Positions 31,875-39,950 of a DNA stretch of 40,838 nt are shown here, piece by piece. The stretch's first letter is position 1. Every line of letters begins with the position of its first letter. The position numbers and the translations under genes were made by a program. The stretch comes from a bacterium. GTDB lineage: Bacteria; Zixibacteria; MSB-5A5; WJJR01. The notes below the pieces were generated by a model. That model ran no database searches. It had not been told where the DNA came from and saw nothing but the letters and a program-made list of their open reading frames with translations. Location: assembly GCA_035559435.1 (NCBI GenBank), contig DATMBC010000014.1, positions 1 to 40,838 of the forward strand. Direction: 5' to 3'.

Positions 31875-32372
31875 TCATCGTTTGACCAATTCGCAGGTCG
31901 CTTCCAACTCGCAGTCGCGGCAACGCTCGCCGGCCAGGCGCAGTTCGAGATACTCATGGAAGTGCTCGATCATCCCGGAGATGTCCATCCGGCAGTGCTG
32001 CATGTAGTCGAGAAAGGCGGTGAGCCGCTGCAGTGTCTCCGGCCCCATGACATGCTCGATCTCGCAGGCGTCGCGGGCGGCGGTCCGCGGCGCAACCTGC
32101 AGCACATCGGTGAAGAAGCGCTGCAGGATCTCAAACCGCAGGTTGATCGCCTCGGCTGTGCGCCGTCCCCGCGCCGACAACTGCACCGCGCCATAGGACG
32201 GATGCAGGACCAGCCCCCGCGCCCGCAGCGACCGCAGCGCCTCCGACACCGAGGGCATGGTCACCCCCAGCGCCTCGGCGATCGCCTTGACCCGCACCGG
32301 CTGCCCGTCGGCCCCCAGACGCAGAATCGTCTTGAGGTACATCTCCATGTTCGATGACAGCGCCTTGGACAT
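31875..32372 (-). CDS. DtxR/IdeR-family metal-dependent repressor with C-terminal Cys cluster
   Basis: The ATG at 32372 gives 165 residues: a winged helix at about 5-75 (NMEMYLKTIL, RVKAIAEALGVTMPSVSEALRSL) and a dimerisation/metal domain. The primary metal site is kept: M11, C103, E106 and H107 in DACEIEHVMG, the Met/Cys pair being the iron-type pattern of DtxR rather than the MntR one. Aligned with DtxR from memory, the ancillary-site residues H79, E83 and H98 are F80, Q84 and A99. The C-terminus carries CRDCELEATCELVKR (C151, C154, C160), and C127 lies close in sequence. The SH3-like third domain of DtxR is absent. It should repress its own gene and the porin operon when iron is plentiful. 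Confidence 0.85.
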   Translation of the reverse strand: MSKALSSNMEMYLKTILRLGADGQPVRVKAIAEALGVTMPSVSEALRSLRARGLVLHPSYGAVQLSARGRRTAEAINLRFEILQRFFTDVLQVAPRTAARDACEIEHVMGPETLQRLTAFLDYMQHCRMDISGMIEHFHEYLELRLAGERCRDCELEATCELVKR

Positions 32373-32392
32373 GCGTCGCTCCCGCGGTGATG

Positions 32393-32421
32393 AGATTATT
32401 AGGGCGGCCTAACTTAGTCAA
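32393..32421 (-). promoter_or_regulatory. dtxR promoter with operator in the spacer
   Basis: On the minus strand TTGACT (32416-32421) is followed by exactly 17 bases and TAATCT (32393-32398). The operator core TTAGGCCGCCCTAA (minus-strand reading of 32399-32412) fills the spacer. A repressor bound there would block RNA polymerase, giving autoregulation. The -10 is weak (three of six), but the geometry fits and the ATG is about 20 bases downstream. Confidence 0.75.
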
Positions 32422-32483
32422 GCGAATTCCCCGACACCGGTCAGGTTTTGACAACCGCGGCGGCCGGGACGGCTAAGGCATTG

Positions 32484-34202
32484 TCAGGAGGGACGATCCA
32501 GCCCCACGATGCGGAAGAGATTCGGCACGGGATCCAGATACAGATAGACGCTGCAGGCCTTGGCCCCGGCGCGGCGCGGGGTAATATCGAGACGGAAGAC
32601 GCGCTCCCGGCCGGCGCCGGAATTGGACGCGACCGCGACCAGCCGCGAACGAACCGTGTCATCGAGGACGACGATCGGCGCCGAAGCCACGCCCTCCTGC
32701 GACCCGAGGCGGCCCGCCACCCGGTCGAGAGACCATCGGTATTCCATCGCGCCGCCCTCTCCCACCCCGTCGGCAATCACCCGATCGACAAACCGGAGCG
32801 TGACGGAATCGCCGGTGTCGTCAAGCGTGAACGCGTCCAGCGGAGAGGTCTTGGCGTAATAGTACGCCAGAATCTTGTTCCGCCGCACCCACAGATGCCT
32901 GACCAAATACTCGGTCGCGGCCGGATCACTGTACGCGGCGGTCTCGACACAGGCGCGCAGATCATCTTCAGTGAACTGCGACAGGATGCGGCAGGCCCAG
33001 AACGCGTCGGCGTGCGTCATGTTGTCGAACGCCGGATTGGCATGCAGCGGCTTCCATCCCGGCGGATCGAACAGGTCGCTTTCGAAATACCCGACCGCCG
33101 CGGGGATCCCGCGCGGATCGGCCTCCTCCCATGCCCAGCGCCGCAGCCCCAGCGTCACCAGCGACACCAACGCCTGCTCGAGATCGAGAACGTAGGCATA
33201 CCCCTTGTAGACCGACTTGGGTTCGTCGCCGTCGGATCCGAGCGTGGAGCCGAAGTCGATCAGGTAGTGACGGACAAACCGGCGCCCGTCCTCCTCAACC
33301 ACGACGTCCAGCGAGTTGTGGTCCTTGGTGTCGAAATGATTCGTCAGCTGCGCGAAGATTTTCAGCCCGCGCAGTTCACGGCGATGTTCATGCGGTACGC
33401 GGTCGTTGGGATCATCGCGACGCACGCCTTTGTAGGAAAACGGTCCGATCGGTGCGCCCGGCAACAGACGGCTGGCCACGGCGCGGATCGTGCCGTCGGG
33501 ACGACGCGCCACCTTCGCCAGCACCCGCTCTAGTTCCTCGCGCGTGAATGGATACTGCCGCCCCCTTGAGTCCTTGACTTGCAGTCCGTCGCGAATCACC
33601 AGCCGCGCCGGATCGAACGTGACCAGGTAGTTCTCCGGCACATGATAGCCGAACGCGTGGAACAGTTTGGTGGAGATCATCTCCGCGCCGGTGGCCAACT
33701 CGGGATGCGCCGCCGGATCGAACTTGAGAATGAAGGTCTCGCCCGCCGCGTCCTTAATGAAGAATCCTGGCGTGACGCCCTCGGTTTTGGCGCGGGTGAT
33801 CGTCCAGACGCCGGCGGTGTCCGGGCCGGCGATCCGATTGGGACCGCGCTGGAGCTCGTCCCGGCTCAGACGCGTCCGGCCATGGCGATGGGTAAACCAA
33901 CTCGAATTGGGAATCTCGCCGAAGACATCGGCGTTGACCGCCTCGTGCATCCGGCCGGTCAGCTTGCGGAGCTGCCGCGGCAGATCCAGCGACTGCTCCA
34001 ATAGATAGAAGGAACTCTGATGCACGGCGTCCCAGTAGAGACTGGGGTCGCGCTCGCGCGGATCGACGCTGATGTCCGTCCACTCCGGCGCGACCGTCGG
34101 CGGTTCCAGCAGACTCCACTCCGCCCGGGAGGCGCATCCCAGCCCGGCGGCCGCCGCCACGGCGCCGACCAGCCCGATCATCCATCGCCGCAGGCGCCGC
34201 AT
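32484..34202 (-). CDS. Predicted lipoprotein with a protein-kinase-like core
   Basis: The ATG at 34202 overlaps the Omp85 gene stop as TAATG, giving 572 residues with a basic start, a hydrophobic stretch and a lipobox-like GLGC (C23). Residues 145-320 show a kinase-like series: GETFILKFDP (K160, like the beta-3 lysine), a GAEMISTKLF helix (E174), HFDTKDHN (289-296, with H, D, K and N at the HRDxKxxN spacing), and LIDFGSTLG (DFG at 316-318). The glycine-rich loop is not clear. Such a set suggests an atypical kinase-like fold, perhaps HipA- or PI-kinase-like. As the protein is exported, ATP supply is a puzzle; it may be a pseudokinase or use another donor. The pairing with the Omp85 barrel implies a surface or export role. 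Confidence 0.68.
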   Translation of the reverse strand: MRRLRRWMIGLVGAVAAAAGLGCASRAEWSLLEPPTVAPEWTDISVDPRERDPSLYWDAVHQSSFYLLEQSLDLPRQLRKLTGRMHEAVNADVFGEIPNSSWFTHRHGRTRLSRDELQRGPNRIAGPDTAGVWTITRAKTEGVTPGFFIKDAAGETFILKFDPAAHPELATGAEMISTKLFHAFGYHVPENYLVTFDPARLVIRDGLQVKDSRGRQYPFTREELERVLAKVARRPDGTIRAVASRLLPGAPIGPFSYKGVRRDDPNDRVPHEHRRELRGLKIFAQLTNHFDTKDHNSLDVVVEEDGRRFVRHYLIDFGSTLGSDGDEPKSVYKGYAYVLDLEQALVSLVTLGLRRWAWEEADPRGIPAAVGYFESDLFDPPGWKPLHANPAFDNMTHADAFWACRILSQFTEDDLRACVETAAYSDPAATEYLVRHLWVRRNKILAYYYAKTSPLDAFTLDDTGDSVTLRFVDRVIADGVGEGGAMEYRWSLDRVAGRLGSQEGVASAPIVVLDDTVRSRLVAVASNSGAGRERVFRLDITPRRAGAKACSVYLYLDPVPNLFRIVGLDRPS

Positions 34203-35479
34203 TAGAAGGAGTCCCCGAAGTTGATGTAGAATCCCCATTCGTCGGTGCCCTTGGCCACCAGAAGGGCCAGATGCCCGGCGTTATTCCAGAACCGCAATCC
34301 GCCGCCGTACGACGATCGGAAATCGGAGAATTCGAAGTCCCTGAGCAGATCGTGGAAGACGCGGCCATGGTCGGAAAGCAACAGCGCATCGATGCGCCGC
34401 CACAGCGGCCAGCGGTACTCCAGCGACAGGGCGGCATACCCCCGATCGCGGAAACGCCCTGTCTTGTAGCCGCGCAGCAACTGCGACCCTCCCAGTTTCG
34501 CCAGTTCATAGAAGGGCACACGCGTCCCGGGGTCCGGTTCGATATGCTCGGCGGTCAGGCGGACACCGATCACCCGCTCGTGGAACAACTCGAAGAAGTG
34601 CGACACGTCGCCGTGCACGCGCCAGAACCCGACCGCCGTGTCGGCGCGACCTTCCCCCATCGTGTACGTCACCGCCACGGCAGCGGCGCCGCCGCCCAAC
34701 GGCGAGGGCGGACGCTCGCGCCAATCGCCGGCCACTTGCGCGCCCAAGTCATACAGATCCAGCCGCTCGAAGAGGCCGTAGAGGTCCTGCCCGGCGAACC
34801 GCGCCGCGATCGAATCCCGATCATGTGGAATGCGCTGCAGACGGCCGTCCTCCGGATCAATGCGCCGCCATCCGCCCGACAGCGACACTTCGCCGCGCTC
34901 GCCCAGCGCGCGGTACAGATGCAGCGCGGCGAACCCGCCGCGGTAACCGTAGTTGGATTGATCTTTCCGCGAGGACCCCGGACCGATGCCATAAAAGCGC
35001 TCGCGTGTGTCGGCACGCCAGCCCCCATCGACGGCTGCGCCGTAGGCCGAGCCGTGGAGCCGGCGATCGCCGAGACGCGCCGCCGCGAAGCGATAGGTGT
35101 TGGTCGAATACGTGCCCCGGAGCGACAGCGGAATATCGGAGCCAAAGGCGCTCCGCGTGAAATAGGCCGCTCCCAGCGTCAACCCGGTGCGCGCTTTGTA
35201 GCCCACCACCGGATAGATGCCCCAGGGATCGTCAAAGGCAAACAGGCGCTCGATGCGGTGCGGGAGTGTCGATTCCTCAACCAGCACGACCGGACCGGAG
35301 ACCGCGGCGCCGAGAACCCAGAACGGCGCCTTCAGCGCCACCGACGGCACCGCGAGGATATAATCAAGCGCGTCGCGCGGCGGCTTCTGAACGCCGCCGC
35401 TGGAGTCGGCGTCGCCGGCGCGCGCAATCCCGCACGTCAGGAGCCAGATGACTCCGACAATCAGTTCCGCGGTTCGCAT
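34202..35479 (-). CDS. Omp85/BamA-like outer-membrane barrel (bacterial surface antigen domain)
   Basis: The ATG at 35479 (MRTAELIVGVIWLLTCGIARA) carries a signal peptide. The 425-residue product is barrel-like, beginning with a short periplasmic part that has no recognisable POTRA repeats. Near the C-terminus ELAKLGGSQLLRGYKTGRFRDRGYAALSLEYRWPL is the classic GG..LRGY...RF.D....EYR element of the Omp85 surface-antigen domain. The protein ends FYINFGDSF with terminal Phe. POTRA-less members are found in several phyla and may act as transporters or lipases. It overlaps the kinase-like lipoprotein gene by one base, so the two are co-translated; a complex is likely. Confidence 0.84.
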   Translation of the reverse strand: MRTAELIVGVIWLLTCGIARAGDADSSGGVQKPPRDALDYILAVPSVALKAPFWVLGAAVSGPVVLVEESTLPHRIERLFAFDDPWGIYPVVGYKARTGLTLGAAYFTRSAFGSDIPLSLRGTYSTNTYRFAAARLGDRRLHGSAYGAAVDGGWRADTRERFYGIGPGSSRKDQSNYGYRGGFAALHLYRALGERGEVSLSGGWRRIDPEDGRLQRIPHDRDSIAARFAGQDLYGLFERLDLYDLGAQVAGDWRERPPSPLGGGAAAVAVTYTMGEGRADTAVGFWRVHGDVSHFFELFHERVIGVRLTAEHIEPDPGTRVPFYELAKLGGSQLLRGYKTGRFRDRGYAALSLEYRWPLWRRIDALLLSDHGRVFHDLLRDFEFSDFRSSYGGGLRFWNNAGHLALLVAKGTDEWGFYINFGDSF

Positions 35480-35497
35480 CAGTGGTATCGGCCCGAG

Positions 35498-35989
35498 CTA
35501 CTTGAAGGCGCGCAACAGGTCAGCGTACAGCCCCTTCAAATCCGAGGACGCCTGGTCCAGTTCGGCGACTTTGGCCTCCAGTCGCTTGAGCAGTTGCCGC
35601 TTTTCAATGGCGTTGCGGATCACCAACCGCAAGTCCTCATTCTCCCAGGGCTTCTCGATGTACTGGTAGAGCCCGACATCGTTGATCGCCTTGATGGCGT
35701 TTTCCTTGTCGGCGTACCCGGTGAGCAGCACCCGGGTTGCCTGCGGCTGGATGTCCTTGGCGCGGAGAAAGAAGTCGATGCCGTTGAGATCCGGCATCAG
35801 GTAGTCGGAGATGATGACATCCACCGGCCGCGCCTGCAAGGCCGTGAGCGCTTCCAAAGGCGAGGTGAATGCGAGAACCTCGTAGTCGGTCTCGAGGGTG
35901 AGAAAGTTCTTGATGCTCTGGATGACCATCGGCTCATCGTCAATGATCATGACCACTTGACGTTCTGGTTTGTCGTGTGCCGCCGGCAT
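35498..35989 (-). CDS. Stand-alone response-regulator receiver with coiled-coil tail
   Basis: The ATG at 35989 (MPAAHDKPERQVVMIIDDEP) has AAGGA upstream; longer frames start without one. The 163 residues are a CheY-like receiver (about 10-130) with the acidic pair IDDEP, phosphoacceptor aspartate in ISDYLMPDLNG, Thr in LLTGYADKENA, and Lys in IEKPW. A helical coiled tail (RQLLKRLEAKVAELDQASSDLKGL) follows, and no output domain. The receiver resembles that of the RsbU-like protein upstream (AINxVxLYQYxEKPW, VIRNAIE). It is probably part of the histidine kinase phosphorelay encoded upstream, and it may dimerise through its tail. Confidence 0.85.
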   Translation of the reverse strand: MPAAHDKPERQVVMIIDDEPMVIQSIKNFLTLETDYEVLAFTSPLEALTALQARPVDVIISDYLMPDLNGIDFFLRAKDIQPQATRVLLTGYADKENAIKAINDVGLYQYIEKPWENEDLRLVIRNAIEKRQLLKRLEAKVAELDQASSDLKGLYADLLRAFK

Positions 35990-36077
35990 GCGGGTATCCT
36001 TCTCCGTTGCAGTTTTGAAAGTCGCGCGAAGATACCCCGATTGCCGGTTGCTGTCAACCCGGCCCCGCGCGGCGATC

Positions 36078-37280
36078 TTACTCGTAGTCAATCAACAGCA
36101 GATTCACGTCATCGGGCAGCGCGCGGCCGCCGACTCCGCGCGCGGCCGCCAGCCGTTCCAACAACTCCTCGCCGTCCAGCTGGCGCAGTGAGTCCACCAA
36201 TCCGACCAATTCGCGCGGGTCGAATGTCTCGCCCAAATCAATGCGGCTGTCGAGGAGTCCGTCGGTGTAAAGCAGGATACGCTCCCCCGGGCGCAGCCGA
36301 ATGTCCTCCCGCTCGACGCCGCGGTACAGCGAATCGGGCACCACACCCAATGGCAGCCCGTTGAGCACCCACAGCCGCGTCGGCGCGCCGTTGTCACGCG
36401 ACATCAGAATCGGGTGCGGCCCGCCCGCGGACGCGCCGGTCACCGCGCCGCTGGTCCCGTCGGCGTTGAGCACGAACGCCGTGACGAATTGGTGCCGCGG
36501 CATGAAGGCCGCCAGCCGGCGGTTCATCTCCGCCAGCATCTTGTCGCAGCACTGGCCGCGCTCCGAGGCCTCCCAGAACATCACCTTGACCAGCATCGTG
36601 CCCAACGATGCCGGCACACCATGCCCGGCGACATCGGCCACGATCGCGTTGAATTGCCCGTCGCCCCTGACGGCGATGTCGTAATAGTCCCCTCCCAGAA
36701 GCCCGGTCGGGTAGTAGCGGTGGTAGAAGCGGAATCGTCCGTGGTCGGTCAAACGGCGCGGCAGGATCGACTGTTGCACCTGTTGCGCCAGCGCCAGTTC
36801 CTGCTCCCAGCGCTCGGCCGATTGACGCAGCGACTCACGATCGCGCAGCGCCAGATCGAGCTCCCGCAGTCGCTCGCCGAGATGCTGCCGCATCGTCCGA
36901 TGCTCGATCGCGTTGCGCAGAACCATCTTCAGGTGATCGTTGTCCCACGGCTTCTCGAGGTACTGGTAGAGGTTCACCTCGTTGATCGCCGCGATCGCGC
37001 TCTCCTTGTCGGCGTAACCGGTCAGGAGGATGCGGGGCACGTCGGGGGCGACCTTCGCCAACTCGCGGAAAAACTGCAGCCCGTCCATCTCGGGCATCAG
37101 GAAGTCGCTGATGGCGACATCGACCGGCTCGCGCCGCGCCAGCTCCAGCGCCTGCACCGGGTTGTGATGCGAAAGCACCCGGTAATCCGTCTCCAGTTCG
37201 AGCAGATTGGCGATCGCGCTGGTGACGATCGCATCGTCGTCCACCAGCAGGATCGTCGGCGGCTTGGCGGCGCTGTTCAT
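36078..37280 (-). CDS. Receiver-PP2C (SpoIIE/RsbU-type) serine phosphatase
   Basis: The 400 residues start by ATGA overlap with the kinase gene. An N-terminal receiver (about 8-125: ILLVDDDA, ISDFLMPEMDG, LLTGYADKE, LEKPWD) is joined by a helical linker (130-175) to a PP2C domain (about 185-400). The metal-binding residues are visible in GGDYYDI, ADVAGHGVPASLG, LYTDGLLDSR and DDVNLLLIDYE. Such proteins dephosphorylate anti-sigma-factor antagonists when their receiver is phosphorylated. No anti-sigma or antagonist gene is adjacent, so the target is elsewhere. Phosphoryl input probably comes from the overlapping kinase. Confidence 0.88.
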   Translation of the reverse strand: MNSAAKPPTILLVDDDAIVTSAIANLLELETDYRVLSHHNPVQALELARREPVDVAISDFLMPEMDGLQFFRELAKVAPDVPRILLTGYADKESAIAAINEVNLYQYLEKPWDNDHLKMVLRNAIEHRTMRQHLGERLRELDLALRDRESLRQSAERWEQELALAQQVQQSILPRRLTDHGRFRFYHRYYPTGLLGGDYYDIAVRGDGQFNAIVADVAGHGVPASLGTMLVKVMFWEASERGQCCDKMLAEMNRRLAAFMPRHQFVTAFVLNADGTSGAVTGASAGGPHPILMSRDNGAPTRLWVLNGLPLGVVPDSLYRGVEREDIRLRPGERILLYTDGLLDSRIDLGETFDPRELVGLVDSLRQLDGEELLERLAAARGVGGRALPDDVNLLLIDYE

Positions 37281-39505
37281 ATGGTCGTGGCCGGCTCGTC
37301 AGTGGTGGTCGGCAGACCCGGGACACGCACCGGGCAGGTGATCGTAAAGACCGTTCCTTCTCCGACACGGCTTTCGACATCGATGCGGCCGCCGTGCGCC
37401 TGAATGATCTTGTAGACGATCGACAAACCCAGGCCGGTCCCGACCCCGACGCCCTTGGTCGTGAACCCCGGGTCAAAGATACGGGACAAATTCTCTTCCG
37501 CAATCCCCACGCCGGTATCGGCGATGCGCACTTCGAAGTGCTGGTCCAACGCCCGGGTGCGGATGGTGATCGTCCCCTCCTTCGGGATCGCGTGGATGGC
37601 GTTGACAATCAGGTTCATGAAGACCTGGTTCATTTGGTTCGGGTAGCAGGTGATCGGCGGCAGTTGCCCGTAGTCGCGCACGATCTTGATGCGATTCTTG
37701 TACTCGTGGTAGACCAGTGTCAGGGTCGATTCGAGTCCCTCGTGGAGATCGACCGTCTTGAGTTCGGCCTCGTCGAGGCGGGCGAAATTGCGCAACGAGC
37801 GGACGATCCCGACAATCCGGTCGGTGGCGGTGCGGGTAGTGGTGTTGGCCTCCTCGAGGATGTGCAACGCGCGCAGGAAGCGGCCGCTTTTGGACGAGGA
37901 AACAAAGACGCTGGTCTCGCCCAGACTGTCCTTGACCACATTGAGGGCGCGCCGCGAGACATCGGCGTTGGCGTGGATGGAGCCCAGCGGTGTGTTAATC
38001 TCGTGAGCCACCCCCGCCACCAACGCGCCCAGCGCCGCCATCTTCTCCGACTGCACCAGTTGCGCCTGGGCATCGCGCAATTCGTGATTGGCCTGCTCCA
38101 GTTCCGCCGCGTAGGCGTGGATCCGTTCCTCGGCGCGGATGCGCTCGGTCACATCGACCAGCCAGACATAGATCTGCCGGCTTTCAGTCAGCGGTCGGTA
38201 GGTCACCGAGAACACATGCTGCCGCAGCTCCAGACGCCCGTCGACCACGGTGGTGTTGGTGTCGATCAACCGACGCACCATTTCGCGGAAATCGGACGGC
38301 AGGAAATCGGTGATGTGCAGCTCCGGGTGTCCCATCTCCCCCGGGTAACGGCGCGCCGCCGGATTCATGTAGAGGAGGTTGCCGTCCCGGTCAAAGCGCA
38401 GCACCGGGAAGGGGTTGGTCTCCGGCAGCTGCGCCAGCCGACGGATTTCCTCCTCCATGCGCACCTTTTCGGTGATGTCGCGCACCGCGCCCATGGTGTA
38501 GATGACATTCTCGTTGCGGTGGATGGTCATGTCGCAGATGCGCGGTTCGCTGCGGCGCGCGTCGATGATCTTCAGCGTGTAGTGGTTCGGCGCCGGCTCG
38601 CCGCGCAGACGCGCCATATGGATATCGACAATCCGCTGGCGGTCGTCGGGATGAATCACGGCGGTGAAGTGCGTGTGCCGCAGCTGCTCGGCACTCAGAC
38701 CCACCATCTCCTGCAGCACGCTGTTGGTCATGATGAACCCGCCCTCGATATCGGAGTACAGAAAGATGCCGTCGGCGGAGTTCTCAAACAGCGCGCGGTA
38801 TTTCTGCTCCGATTCGGTGATCTGGGCGCGCAGATCCTGTTCCTGCTTGCGGCCGCGGAAGAGCTCGTAGCGGCTGCGGTAGATGAGCGCGCTCACCCCG
38901 CAGCAGGCCAGCGTCACGATCAACATGAACACCGGGAAATCCGGAAAAATCGCGGCGGGATTGTTGCCGTGCGCCTGCGGCGCGAGCAGCACGACCAGCA
39001 TGTACCCCAGCGTCATGGCCGTGCCCAGAAGCGCGGTGTGCCAGGCCCGGTAGGGCAGCGTGCCGACGCAGATCAGCATCGCCACCGCCTGGATGCCGAA
39101 ACCCGACGGGTGGTGCTCGCCCAGGACCAGCCAGTCCAGCCCGAAAACGCTGGAGACCGCCACCACAATGGCGGCCATGAGCAGGCGGCCGTAGCGGGCG
39201 CCGAACGGCCTGAACGACGCCGCCAGCATGATGCACGACCCAAGGACCGCCACAAGTGGTATCCAGAGCGCGAACGTATCGGGCAGGCTGTCCAGACCCC
39301 ACTGGAATCTCAGCGATGGCCGCACCAGCATCTGCGCGCCGACGGCCAGCACCGGGGCAACCCCGGTGAGCGCGAACGCGGCCCGCAGCCCACGGCGGGT
39401 GGTGCGTTCGATCTCGGCGCGAAACTCCGGATCACGCTCCGCCACCGACGGCGTGATCAACCCCAGCGATGAGATGAATCGGCGAAACATGGACATCATC
39501 ACCAC
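37277..39505 (-). CDS. Membrane histidine kinase with two PAS domains
   Basis: The start is taken as a GTG at 39505; ATG codons at 39499 and 39496 in the same frame are alternatives, as none has a strong ribosome site. The 742 residues contain about six membrane helices (residues 40-215), PAS domain 1 (about 230-345), PAS domain 2 (350-470) and a coiled linker. The kinase core reads EKMAALGALVAGVAHEINTPLGSIHAN (H-box), NQVFMNLIVNAIHAI (N-box), IADTGVGI and GTGLGLSIVYKII. It overlaps the receiver/PP2C gene downstream and follows the CNB-like protein by six bases, which gives a likely signalling order. The membrane part has no recognised sensor motif. Confidence 0.86.
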   Translation of the reverse strand: MVMMSMFRRFISSLGLITPSVAERDPEFRAEIERTTRRGLRAAFALTGVAPVLAVGAQMLVRPSLRFQWGLDSLPDTFALWIPLVAVLGSCIMLAASFRPFGARYGRLLMAAIVVAVSSVFGLDWLVLGEHHPSGFGIQAVAMLICVGTLPYRAWHTALLGTAMTLGYMLVVLLAPQAHGNNPAAIFPDFPVFMLIVTLACCGVSALIYRSRYELFRGRKQEQDLRAQITESEQKYRALFENSADGIFLYSDIEGGFIMTNSVLQEMVGLSAEQLRHTHFTAVIHPDDRQRIVDIHMARLRGEPAPNHYTLKIIDARRSEPRICDMTIHRNENVIYTMGAVRDITEKVRMEEEIRRLAQLPETNPFPVLRFDRDGNLLYMNPAARRYPGEMGHPELHITDFLPSDFREMVRRLIDTNTTVVDGRLELRQHVFSVTYRPLTESRQIYVWLVDVTERIRAEERIHAYAAELEQANHELRDAQAQLVQSEKMAALGALVAGVAHEINTPLGSIHANADVSRRALNVVKDSLGETSVFVSSSKSGRFLRALHILEEANTTTRTATDRIVGIVRSLRNFARLDEAELKTVDLHEGLESTLTLVYHEYKNRIKIVRDYGQLPPITCYPNQMNQVFMNLIVNAIHAIPKEGTITIRTRALDQHFEVRIADTGVGIAEENLSRIFDPGFTTKGVGVGTGLGLSIVYKIIQAHGGRIDVESRVGEGTVFTITCPVRVPGLPTTTDEPATTI

Positions 39506-39511
39506 GGCTCG

Positions 39512-39937
39512 TCAGGCCACCCGTTCGGCGAGCACGCCGCGGATCCGGCGCACCAACGTGCGGAACAGTGTCTGGATGATCTCGGTGTGATCGGCCAGCA
39601 AGTCGTAGAAGTCATCCTGCGCGATCCGCAGCGCGTGGGTGTTGTCCAGCGCGCGCGCGGCATAGACATGGGGTTCGCCGTCGAGAAGCGCCCAAATGCC
39701 CAGGTCTTCGCCGACACCGACGGTCAACGCCGCGGCGCCGCCGCGCCGCAGCTCCACCGACCCCGCCAGGATTAAGTAGCAGGCCTCCGGCACGCCCCCC
39801 TCCTCGAAGAGAATGTCACCCGGGCGGAATTCCGCCTCCTCGGCGATCGCGGCCAGATGCGCCAGGCCGTCGGTGGGAATCTCGGCGAAGATCGGACTTT
39901 TCTGCAGGGCCAGCACTCGTTCGATGGTGGTCAGCAT
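39512..39937 (-). CDS. Small protein with a cyclic-nucleotide-binding fold, degenerate cassette
   Basis: The ATG at 39937 (MLTTIERVLALQKSPIFAEI) starts 14 bases after the upstream stop. The 141-residue product is a single cNMP-binding-fold domain (FRPGDILFEEGGVPEACYLILAGSVEL). The phosphate-binding cassette reads LGIWALLDGEPHVYAARA, so the usual Glu and Arg are Ile and His, and binding of a cyclic nucleotide is unlikely. Such domains serve as a regulatory tail of nucleotide-transporter and HEAT proteins. Here it is encoded as a separate gene between the HEAT-repeat gene and the PAS kinase gene. Confidence 0.8.
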   Translation of the reverse strand: MLTTIERVLALQKSPIFAEIPTDGLAHLAAIAEEAEFRPGDILFEEGGVPEACYLILAGSVELRRGGAAALTVGVGEDLGIWALLDGEPHVYAARALDNTHALRIAQDDFYDLLADHTEIIQTLFRTLVRRIRGVLAERVA

Positions 39938-39950
39938 GTCGTCATCCGGG

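Noticed and set aside
34271-36364. Long plus-strand open frame across the Omp85 and receiver genes
   Set aside because: It spans the opposite strand of two real genes, with Arg/Pro/His-rich composition typical of shadow frames.
37394-39472. Long plus-strand open frame opposite the PAS kinase
   Set aside because: Its composition (His, Arg and Gln-rich without domains) matches antisense of a GC-rich gene, and the kinase on the minus strand is certain.
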